Positions 1 through 5,001 of a stretch of DNA of 6,031 nucleotides are shown here, one piece after another (positions within the stretch are counted from its first letter, which is position 1; the number at the start of each line of letters is the position of its first letter). Below the pieces are notes generated by a model that was given only the letters and a program-made list of their open reading frames with translations, searched no databases and was not told the DNA's origin. Source of the DNA: Candidatus Bathyarchaeota archaeon (lineage in GTDB: Archaea > Thermoproteota > Bathyarchaeia > Bathyarchaeales > Bathyarchaeaceae); NCBI GenBank assembly GCA_003662715.1, contig QMYO01000114.1, positions 1 through 6,031 of the forward strand. Reading direction: 5' to 3'. Both the position numbers and the translations under genes were made by a program.

Positions 1-112
1 AGTTGGAGTTTTTCGCGGTGGTGTTTTGGCTTTGCTTCCTGAGGGTTTAAAGCTCTCAGGTAAAATCCGACTGAGGAAGCCAAAAGCATGTAGGAGAGGG
101 GTATAAAACTGG
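1..112 (-). pseudogene. out-of-frame continuation of the small membrane protein (partial, leaves window)
   Basis: Reading the minus strand from about position 110 in the frame beginning AGT TTT ATA CCC gives SFIPLSYMLLASSVGFYLRA followed by a charged tail (NPQEAKPKHHREKLQ). It stays open to the window edge. This is a typical membrane helix plus cytosolic tail, and would join the upstream part as ...FIMP-SFIPL... if one base were restored between CC and AGT near 110-111. An alternative is a separate overlapping gene starting at the ATG at 125, but no SD precedes that ATG. Confidence 0.4.
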
Positions 113-325
113 CATGATAAACCATAATTTGGTTTCAGTTATGGAGTCAATTACAGCCCCGATTAAGCCCACGGTAAAAATGGAAACGGAAATTAGAAAG
201 TTTTTAGCTAGGTTTTTCCCTGGCCCTTGAATATTTCTGCAGTAATTTAATGCTATCCTAATGAGATGCAGTCCAATCATTGTGAGAACAACTCCGGCTA
301 GGACTCCAGGGAGGTTCAGGTACAT
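56..325 (-). CDS. small membrane protein, 89 codons, probably frameshifted
   Basis: No family is recognised. Residues about 5-27 and 42-60 are hydrophobic and look like two membrane helices joined by a short basic loop (GPGKNLAK). The ATG at 325 is preceded by GGTGA at about 331-335, a usable SD, and a TATA-like stretch lies about 25 bases upstream. The gene follows the DUF3311-like gene after 86 bases, so it may be a separate unit or the operon's last gene. The oddity is the C-terminus. After FIMP near position 110 the annotated frame gives a polar, Pro/Ser/Cys-rich tail unlike a membrane protein. Another frame instead gives a clean third helix and a charged tail. I infer that the annotated 89-aa product is a frameshifted version of a longer three-helix protein. 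The coding call is fairly safe; function is unknown. Confidence 0.5.
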   Translation of the reverse strand: MYLNLPGVLAGVVLTMIGLHLIRIALNYCRNIQGPGKNLAKNFLISVSIFTVGLIGAVIDSITETKLWFIMPVLYPSPTCFWLPQSDFT

Positions 326-343
326 TACTTCACCAACTCTAGT

Positions 344-358
344 GTATTATATTTTAAC
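344..358 (-). promoter_or_regulatory. possible TATA box for the 56-325 gene
   Basis: On the minus strand this reads GTTAAAATATAATAC, an archaeal TATA-like stretch centred about 25 bases before the ATG at 325. Such spacing would give a very short leader. The area is generally AT-rich, so the call is weak. Confidence 0.25.
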
Positions 359-411
359 AATTATCTCAGACATCTATATTTGTCAAGTTAACTACTCTAA
401 GCTAGATACTG

Positions 412-681
412 TCAGGATAATCCCTTTTTTGCTTTTTCTTCCTTTTTGAGATACTTAGCAAGACGCTTTTCTATCTCATCTCCTGACCATGATGAAGAAG
501 TGAGAGCAAGTGTTGTAAGAGCAATTAGAAGAATTGCAAACCAAGTATAGTTCCACACATAGATCGTAGGAAACGAACCAATAAATGGATGATGCTTAGC
601 GTAGGAGTTTACTATACTTAGGATAGGAGGATTTAATGTCACTATACATATTAATGGGACTACCTCCAATATACGCTTCAT
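412..681 (-). CDS. DUF3311-like small membrane protein, probable symporter partner
   Basis: The product is 89 aa with a hydrophobic helix at about 5-26, a short outside segment with PFIGSFPTIYVWNYTW (32-47), a second helix at about 43-63, and a Lys/Glu-rich tail. The layout, with Pro in helix 1 and the P-x-x-G-x-P then aromatic-aromatic-W pattern before helix 2, matches what I recall of DUF3311. Members of that family are often encoded beside SSS-family symporters and are thought to be accessory subunits; this is assigned from memory, without a search. The start codon follows the carbamoyltransferase stop directly (TAA then ATG). It has a near-perfect SD, AGGAGGTGAA, at 688-697 inside the end of that gene. 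Co-transcription with the symporter four genes upstream fits a role in the same transporter, though DUF3311 genes usually lie directly next to it. Confidence 0.65.
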   Translation of the reverse strand: MKRILEVVPLICIVTLNPPILSIVNSYAKHHPFIGSFPTIYVWNYTWFAILLIALTTLALTSSSWSGDEIEKRLAKYLKKEEKAKKGLS

Positions 682-1647
682 TTACAATTCACCTCCTAGT
701 TCTTCTTCTTTTCCCAGCACCATTATTAACAACGCCATTCGTATCAACATTCCATAATAAGCCTGCTTAAAGTATCTGGCATACCGCGTACGATCCAGTT
801 CAACAGCTAATTCATCAGTCCTTGGTAAAGAGTGTAAAACTATACAACTGGACTTAGCCTTCCGCATGAGATTAGCATCTACTCGGTAATTGGGAGGCGT
901 CACATAGTCTCTATCCAATACCACGCCAGTAACGCCTGGTGCGTTCTTTATTGACTCCACGTAGATTACATCAAAATCTTCGATGTCTGAATGAATGGAT
1001 TCCTTTTCCTCAAATGGTACTAGTCTCTCTTCCAAGACCTTTCTTGTTGTCTCGGGTAACCTCTGCTGAGGTGGAGCAACAATGGTTAAACGGCGGATTG
1101 GAAAATTGCTGATTGCATAGGCAAAGGATCGCATTGTGCGAGCAGTTTGATCACCAACCATACAAATATGTAGATCACGTAACGTACCAAATTCCTGATA
1201 AATAGTGTATAGATCCAGTAAAGCCTGAGTAGGGTGCTCATTGTTGCCGTCTCCAGCATTTATTACGGGAGCATCTGCCACTTCGGCAGCCCTCGCCGCA
1301 GCACCTGGTTCAGGGTGTCGTATAACTATTACGTCTGCATACTGATCTACCATTCTAATTGTATCCTCTAAGGTTTCCTTGTAATAATCACCTGCTCGTG
1401 ACACAGACGCAGTCGCGAATCCAATAACTCCTCCACCTAGTCTCCGTATGGCTGCTTCAAATGATAGACGAGTTCGAGTACTCGGGATGAAAAATAAGGA
1501 AGCCATCAGCTTTCCTCGCAGTATGTCTAGTGCACCCCTCTTTTCATAAACTTGCTTAACACGGTCAGTAAAATCGAAAATCTCCTCAATAGTATCCCTA
1601 TCAAGATCTAGTACTGAAATAATATCTTTCCCTAATAAACGATTCAT
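682..1647 (-). CDS. aspartate/ornithine carbamoyltransferase-family enzyme, substrate probably not aspartate
   Basis: The product is 321 aa, the usual length of a catalytic chain. The carbamoyl-phosphate domain is intact: PSTRTRLSFE (55-64), RHP at 110-112, and NEHPTQALLDL (136-146) with His138 and Gln141. The hinge and second domain follow with GDQTARTMRS (165-174), where Arg170 matches E. coli ATCase Arg167, and HSLPRTDE (272-279) in place of HPLPRVDE. The overall pattern is closer to ATCase than OTCase. The 240s loop, usually T-R-x-Q in ATCase (Arg229 and Gln231 bind aspartate), here reads E-S-I-K (231-234). The 80s loop is RAGDYYKETLED. I therefore infer transfer of a carbamoyl group to or from another amine. 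It has no pyrimidine neighbours. The start overlaps the creatininase stop by one base (TAATG), with a GAGGGGGGA SD at 1651-1659. An ordinary but divergent PyrB remains possible. Confidence 0.85.
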   Translation of the reverse strand: MNRLLGKDIISVLDLDRDTIEEIFDFTDRVKQVYEKRGALDILRGKLMASLFFIPSTRTRLSFEAAIRRLGGGVIGFATASVSRAGDYYKETLEDTIRMVDQYADVIVIRHPEPGAAARAAEVADAPVINAGDGNNEHPTQALLDLYTIYQEFGTLRDLHICMVGDQTARTMRSFAYAISNFPIRRLTIVAPPQQRLPETTRKVLEERLVPFEEKESIHSDIEDFDVIYVESIKNAPGVTGVVLDRDYVTPPNYRVDANLMRKAKSSCIVLHSLPRTDELAVELDRTRYARYFKQAYYGMLIRMALLIMVLGKEEELGGEL

Positions 1648-2441
1648 TATTCCCCCCTCTTTGGTTCATTGCAATCTTTTTTCAAGTCGTTAATAAACTC
1701 CACAACATTCTCAATAAGAGCCTCCATCATAACCTTTCCCTTTTCCTCTGAAGCAATGGTAGGATCTCCAATATTTCCCTCACTCGTTAAGTTTCTCCAA
1801 TCTTCTGCAGTTGGGCGGAAAAGCAGTTCCGCATCTGATGGACGATAGTCCAGCTTTATAAATCTTGACTTTGTCTTTGGAATGATTTTCTTTGCTTTCT
1901 CGAGCTGTACAAGGTCTTCCCGCGCTACCAGCATTTGGGATGCTTCCACTTCGTCCGCATGGTACAAAATTTCCGCCTCACAAACATCAAGAACCGCTTT
2001 TTTCGCCATTAAAACTACGTCAACAACCCACACCCTAACGTCTGGCATTTCAGTTTGAATCTCGTCTGCAGCTGAAATAAGGGCAGGGTTGTTCCCGGAG
2101 GTATGTCCATTAATTATAATGAAATTCCTGAAACCATGGCGTCTTAAACTACGGCAGATGTCAAACAAAAGGGATATTAGCGTGGTAGGTCTTATTGAAA
2201 TTGTACCGGGGAACCCCATATGCCATTCACACGGAGCAAACCATATAGGTGGCGCAATTGGCACACCTGTTCTCTTTGCTACTTCTTCAGCAATGTATAT
2301 TGGAATAAAGGTATCAACACCAAGAGGTAAATGTGGCCCATGCTGTTCGGTTGACCCCGCAGGTATTAACACTATATCAGTTTCTTGAAGTTTTGCCTTA
2401 ATTTCCGGCCAACTCATTTCTTGCATCCATAATTTTTCCAT
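1647..2441 (-). CDS. creatininase-family metal-dependent amidohydrolase
   Basis: I take the second in-frame ATG (2441) as start, giving 264 aa, because GGGAGGT lies nine bases before it; the first ATG (2459) has no SD. The creatininase fold motifs are all present: P-A-G-S-T-E-Q-H-G-P-H-L-P-L-G-V-D (27-43) with metal ligands Glu32, His34 and Asp43; WHMGFPGTIS (73-82); NGHTSGN (111-117) with His113; and HADEVEAS (161-168) with acidic residues typical of the second metal site. The family hydrolyses cyclic or linear C-N bonds (creatinine, formamido nucleotides in archaeal flavin synthesis, and others) and also includes sugar-lactone-like hydrolases. True creatininases have NGHYEN here, so creatinine itself is not assured. 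It sits between the symporter (51-base gap) and the carbamoyltransferase (one-base overlap), so its substrate is likely the imported compound. Confidence 0.88.
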   Translation of the reverse strand: MEKLWMQEMSWPEIKAKLQETDIVLIPAGSTEQHGPHLPLGVDTFIPIYIAEEVAKRTGVPIAPPIWFAPCEWHMGFPGTISIRPTTLISLLFDICRSLRRHGFRNFIIINGHTSGNNPALISAADEIQTEMPDVRVWVVDVVLMAKKAVLDVCEAEILYHADEVEASQMLVAREDLVQLEKAKKIIPKTKSRFIKLDYRPSDAELLFRPTAEDWRNLTSEGNIGDPTIASEEKGKVMMEALIENVVEFINDLKKDCNEPKRGE

Positions 2442-2450
2442 TTTTGGTAC

Positions 2451-2457
2451 ACCTCCC
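2451..2457 (-). promoter_or_regulatory. SD site that decides the creatininase start
   Basis: GGGAGGT on the minus strand lies nine bases upstream of the ATG at 2441 and overlaps the tail of the alternative upstream ATG at 2459. No SD precedes the upstream ATG. Confidence 0.75.
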
Positions 2458-2492
2458 ATATAATTTTCATAAATACTTTAACAGACAGATAA

Positions 2493-3980
2493 CTAAATAC
2501 GGCTACCTATTATTTCATTAATCTCTTTCTGATGTGACCTTACCACCTCCTCAGGCACTGGTTTTGTAAGCAGGCTTACTACTACAAAACATATGCTTTC
2601 TGCCACAACACCAATAAAACCTGGACGCAAACCCAGAGGTGCCGGAATAAAATACTGGAACAGTGCAGTTGTTATCAATCCTACAATCAGACCGGTCAAC
2701 GCACCTGTACTACTTGCTCGTGACCAATAGAGAGCACCGATAACAACTGGACCAATAAGTGCAATTCCTCCGTATGACATGAACAGTAGTTTTACTAAGA
2801 ACGGCGGTTGCCATAGTAGTATAATATATGAAAGAACACCTACAATCAAAACAGAGTATTTTGTAATTCTGTATAGCTCTTCTTCGCTAGCATCCTTCTT
2901 AACATACTTGCGGTAAAAATCTACAGCAAGTAGCGTACTAACTGCATGACATTGTGAATCAGCAGTTGACATCATTGCTGCAAGTGCCCCTGCCAATACG
3001 GTACTAGCGAAGAGAATGGAAGTATACTTTAATAGCAGCATAGGAAAAACCCTGTCCGGTTGAGCTAGATCTGGAAATATAGCATGTGCTCCAAATGCAT
3101 ATGCAGGCACAAGGATAACCATTACAGCCATATATACACCAGCCAGTATACTGGACCATTTCAGAGTATCCAAAGACTTCCCCGTCAGAGTCCTAATTAT
3201 AACGTGGGGTGCAAATACTAACCCCAATATGAAAACAACCCATCCTGAAAAATATGAAGGCATTGTAAGACTTCCACTTGGACCGGGGAGAGTAAACAGG
3301 GCAGGGTTAGCGAGATATCCTTGCCTAAAAGCTTCTCCGATGCTTCCAAAGGCGTTTTTGATAATCCACCATCCACCAACCATAAACATGACGAACATAA
3401 ATACCCCTTGGAAGGCATCCGTCCAAGCCACAGCTCGTATCCCACCCAAATACGTATATACTATGATTACAAGAAGAAGCACCAGCGCGCCTATTGCAAA
3501 AGGTATTTTCCCTTCAGTTAATACGTCAAATACATAACCAGCGCCCGCCAACTGAAGACCTACATAGGGAAGAGTAAAAAATACACTCAGGAATAAAACA
3601 ATATCACCTATATATCGGTTTTGGTAAAAGTTGCTTGTAAACTCAGCTAGGGATAGATAACCAAATCGTCGATTTAATACCCAAAGCCTTCTTCCCACGT
3701 ACCAAAAGACTACCGCCGAAGACAGAACAGAGAAAGTATCCAACATTGCTCCTATTCCATCTGAGTAGAGCCAACCTGCATAGCCCATATATACAAATGC
3801 ACTTTGAATCGTCGCAGCTACCGTTAGAGTTAACACAAAGATTCCCAGAGAACCTTCTGCTATGGCAAAGTCATGAAGGCTTGTTACTCCCTTTCGCCAA
3901 GCCCAGTACCCAATCATTAATACAACTGCCATATAGATCCCAATTACTATCAGCCCCTGCACCCACATTGACAAGACCAT
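2493..3980 (-). CDS. SSS-family sodium/solute symporter
   Basis: The product is 495 aa with about 13 hydrophobic helices from end to end and a short polar C-terminal tail, which is the size and shape of the solute:sodium symporter family (PutP, SglT, PanF, MctP). The family signature GG-x-x-A-x-x-W-T-D-x-x-Q is at 179-191. The helix carrying ALAAMMSTADSQ (332-343) matches the PutP helix in which adjacent Ser/Thr residues bind sodium; here they are Ser338 and Thr339. The ATG at 3980 has a GGGGGGTG SD at 3988-3995 with a seven-base spacer. It is the first gene of the operon and is followed by a hydrolase, a carbamoyltransferase and a DUF3311-like partner. The family fits uptake of a small organic acid, ureide or lactam driven by sodium. 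The actual substrate cannot be read from the sequence. Confidence 0.93.
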   Translation of the reverse strand: MVLSMWVQGLIVIGIYMAVVLMIGYWAWRKGVTSLHDFAIAEGSLGIFVLTLTVAATIQSAFVYMGYAGWLYSDGIGAMLDTFSVLSSAVVFWYVGRRLWVLNRRFGYLSLAEFTSNFYQNRYIGDIVLFLSVFFTLPYVGLQLAGAGYVFDVLTEGKIPFAIGALVLLLVIIVYTYLGGIRAVAWTDAFQGVFMFVMFMVGGWWIIKNAFGSIGEAFRQGYLANPALFTLPGPSGSLTMPSYFSGWVVFILGLVFAPHVIIRTLTGKSLDTLKWSSILAGVYMAVMVILVPAYAFGAHAIFPDLAQPDRVFPMLLLKYTSILFASTVLAGALAAMMSTADSQCHAVSTLLAVDFYRKYVKKDASEEELYRITKYSVLIVGVLSYIILLWQPPFLVKLLFMSYGGIALIGPVVIGALYWSRASSTGALTGLIVGLITTALFQYFIPAPLGLRPGFIGVVAESICFVVVSLLTKPVPEEVVRSHQKEINEIIGSRI

Positions 3981-4003
3981 ATTGATACACCCCCCAAACT
4001 AAT

Positions 4004-4024
4004 GGGGAAGTAAGTGAACTCCCC
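4004..4024 (-). promoter_or_regulatory. hairpin in the symporter operon leader
   Basis: GGGG (4004-4007) pairs with CCCC (4021-4024). After one unpaired A the stem continues with AGT (4009-4011) against ACT (4018-4020), leaving a six-base loop. It lies between the putative TATA box and the symporter SD, close to the expected transcription start. It could be an operator or a leader stem. It is short and unproven. Confidence 0.3.
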
Positions 4025-4042
4025 TTCAACAATTTTTGCAAC

Positions 4043-4057
4043 TTTTTTAATTTAAAG
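4043..4057 (-). promoter_or_regulatory. putative TATA element of the symporter operon
   Basis: The minus strand reads CTTTAAATTAAAAAA, a good archaeal TATA match. It is centred about 70 bases before the symporter ATG and predicts a leader of roughly 45 bases carrying the hairpin and SD. The flank is AT-rich and other placements are possible. Confidence 0.4.
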
Positions 4058-4093
4058 ATTTTTACCATTTTTCTTAAGATAAAAGAAATTTAA

Positions 4094-4113
4094 ACGAAAA
4101 ATATTTAAATAAT
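4094..4113 (+). promoter_or_regulatory. BRE/TATA promoter facing right
   Basis: The plus strand reads ACGAAAAATATTTAAATAAT, a purine-rich BRE (CGAAAAA) followed by a TATA box (TATTTAAAT). Transcription would begin near 4131, just before the AGAGGTGA SD and the ATG at 4145. It is back to back with the symporter operon promoter about 50 bases away, so a shared regulator is possible. Confidence 0.45.
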
Positions 4114-4144
4114 TTAAGTAAAAGTTCCAAAGAGGTGAACTTAT

Positions 4145-4237
4145 ATGAACAAATTTAAATTATCAATGACAAGCCTGGATGCTCCAATTCGTGTACTGGT
4201 GGGTGTGGGTATGTCGCTTACAATATTAGGTGAATAA
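4145..4237 (+). CDS. small ORF, 30 codons, unknown function
   Basis: An ATG with a strong SD (AGAGGTGA, 4131-4138) and a good BRE/TATA promoter at the right distance opens a 30-codon frame ending in TAA. The peptide starts MNKFKLSMTSLDAPIRVLVG and ends with a hydrophobic stretch VGMSLTILGE. It may be a short membrane-associated peptide, or the surviving N-terminus of a longer membrane protein whose body has decayed. A terminator-like hairpin begins 15 bases after the stop, which favours a genuine short transcript. No family is recognised. Confidence 0.4.
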   Translation: MNKFKLSMTSLDAPIRVLVGVGMSLTILGE

Positions 4238-4260
4238 GGGGGTGTTTTAGACAAATGAGT
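4235..4260 (+). repeat. near-repeat copy 1 (pairs with 4406-4429)
   Basis: TAAGGGGGTGTTTTAGACAA followed by ATGAGT closely matches TTAGGGGGTGTGGTAGGAAA followed by TGAGA at 4406-4429, with one gap and a few changes. The copies are in direct orientation about 171 bases apart and bracket the 49-codon ORF and the hairpin. Confidence 0.35.
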
Positions 4261-4286
4261 CTCACCGACTCATTTTATTTATTGTC
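4250..4286. terminator. perfect hairpin between convergent small ORFs
   Basis: AAATGAGTC (4253-4261) pairs perfectly with GACTCATTT (4267-4275) around the loop TCACC. The plus strand then reads TTATTTATTG, a T-rich tail. An outer pair, GACAA (4250-4254) and TTGTC (4282-4286), could close a larger structure. It lies between the plus-strand 30-codon ORF and the minus-strand 49-codon ORF, as expected for a two-way terminator. Hairpin termination is not the usual archaeal mode, so the T tract may matter more than the stem. Confidence 0.45.
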
Positions 4287-4436
4287 TTACAAGTATATTA
4301 GACCTTCTCGTAAATCAGCTTGACTAACTTCCAATCCCCGGTATGTAGGATCCTCGTCGAGGTTCTCAAGGTGTTCTCTCCAAGTTATTTTTTCACTTGA
4401 TAACTTAGGGGGTGTGGTAGGAAATGAGACTATCAT
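4287..4436 (-). CDS. small ORF, 49 codons, possibly a gene remnant
   Basis: The frame runs from an ATG at 4436 to TAA at 4287. Residues 15-49 look like real protein: charged and helical, with EKITWREHLENLDEDPTYRG followed by LEVSQADLREGLIYL. Such short acidic/basic helical C-termini occur in archaeal antitoxin-like proteins, but I cannot assign a family. The first ten residues (Pro/Thr-rich) fit poorly, there is no SD at the ATG, and a stop lies four codons upstream. The N-terminus may therefore be shifted. Farther upstream on the same strand (4563-4604) a short open stretch, AYERFSRRYGDMFQ, also looks protein-like but is closed by stops. A decayed antitoxin or regulator gene would explain both. 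It converges on the 30-codon ORF. Confidence 0.35.
   Translation of the reverse strand: MIVSFPTTPPKLSSEKITWREHLENLDEDPTYRGLEVSQADLREGLIYL
4406..4429 (+). repeat. near-repeat copy 2 (pairs with 4235-4260)
   Basis: This is the second copy of the AGGGGGTGT..TAG..AAATGAG pattern. It falls inside the N-terminal codons of the minus-strand 49-codon ORF, so it may be a mobile-element or duplication trace rather than a regulatory site. Confidence 0.35.
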
Positions 4437-4507
4437 AAAAATTTTTCATGACCGGATAGAGGCAAGAGCCAACCCAAAAACTCCCTCCAAAAATAATTAT
4501 GATGGGC

Positions 4508-4530
4508 TGAGTTAATTAAAAGTTAACTCA
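4508..4530. repeat. perfect inverted repeat, 8-bp arms
   Basis: TGAGTTAA (4508-4515) and TTAACTCA (4523-4530) pair perfectly around a seven-base loop. The GTTAATTAAAA core recurs at 4618-4628. It could be a stem-loop in a decayed transcript or a protein-binding site. No gene boundary explains it. Confidence 0.4.
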
Positions 4531-4646
4531 ATACCAAAGACTCAAGACACACTTGATTCTTATTGAAACATATCTCCATATCTCCTTGAAAACCTCTCAT
4601 ACGCCTACAACAAGAGGGTTAATTAAAATCCTACTACCTATCCTGA

Positions 4647-4787
4647 CAGTGTCGTGATGTCATGGGTGATGTTAATGAAGACTCTGGCGTCATTGGTGGA
4701 GCAAGATCTGTGGGAACTGCAAGTGAAAGCGTGTTGGCTGATACGACGCTGAGTGTCGCTGGAGCGATGTTTAGTGCGAGGTTTTAA
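4647..4787 (+). pseudogene. decayed gene 3' end, possibly transposase (TnpB-like)
   Basis: This G-rich stretch differs from its AT-rich flanks. After a TGA at 4644-4646 a frame stays open to TAA at 4785, encoding ...MGDVNEDSGVIGGARSVGTA then SESVLADTTLSVAGAMFSARF (from the ATG at 4662). A second plus-strand frame (from about 4651) is open to 4751. No SD precedes the ATG. The Asp-Val-Asn start followed by a Gly/Ser/Thr-rich tail is faintly like the C-terminus of archaeal IS200/IS605 TnpB proteins, but no zinc-finger Cys motif is visible. I regard this as a remnant of unknown origin, with TnpB only a hypothesis. Confidence 0.25.
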
Positions 4788-5001
4788 TAATTCTCAGCAT
4801 ACACACCTCAATATACATGCAATAACTAGTACTTGCAAGTCCCGGGTGTAGCATTATGATATTTGGACTCGTTACCTTGCAACTACGTGTATGAAAGAAT
4901 GAACGACGACGAATCCCCGGGGAGTAGGGCCTGAACGCTTGAACACTAAGGTATCTTGAATGATATTGTATGCAAGTGGAGAAAGTTTGCACGTTGAGTT
5001 T
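4788..5001. other. stretch without a supported gene
   Basis: There is no convincing ORF here on either strand. It holds a perfect 10-bp palindrome ACTTGCAAGT (4831-4840) and a short plus-strand open segment, YVYERMNDDESPGSRA then stop (to 4931). That segment resembles the terse tails of some archaeal TnpB proteins and would fit the end of a decayed insertion sequence starting in the previous entry. A minus-strand frame from a GTG at 4992 lacks an SD and has an unnatural Ser/Arg/Cys-rich composition. Confidence 0.25.

Noticed and set aside
3871..4068. 65-codon minus-strand frame across the symporter start
   Set aside because: It covers the symporter SD, leader hairpin and first codons in another frame, and has no SD of its own.
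4255..4323. 22-codon plus-strand ORF starting in the hairpin, preceded by GGGGGTG
   Set aside because: Its start lies inside the perfect stem and its body overlaps the 49-codon minus-strand ORF; the peptide shows no recognisable character.
408..4650. 12-base match TATCCTGACAGT at 4639-4650 (plus) and 408-419 (minus)
   Set aside because: A match of this length between two places is expected by chance in a 6-kb window.
4651..4760. C/D-box small RNA (GTGATGT and CTGA motifs)
   Set aside because: The box spacing is far larger than in archaeal C/D RNAs and no paired internal boxes are evident.
4771..4992. 73-codon minus-strand frame starting at a GTG
   Set aside because: No SD, unnatural Ser/Arg/Cys-rich composition, and it lies opposite the more protein-like plus-strand remnants.
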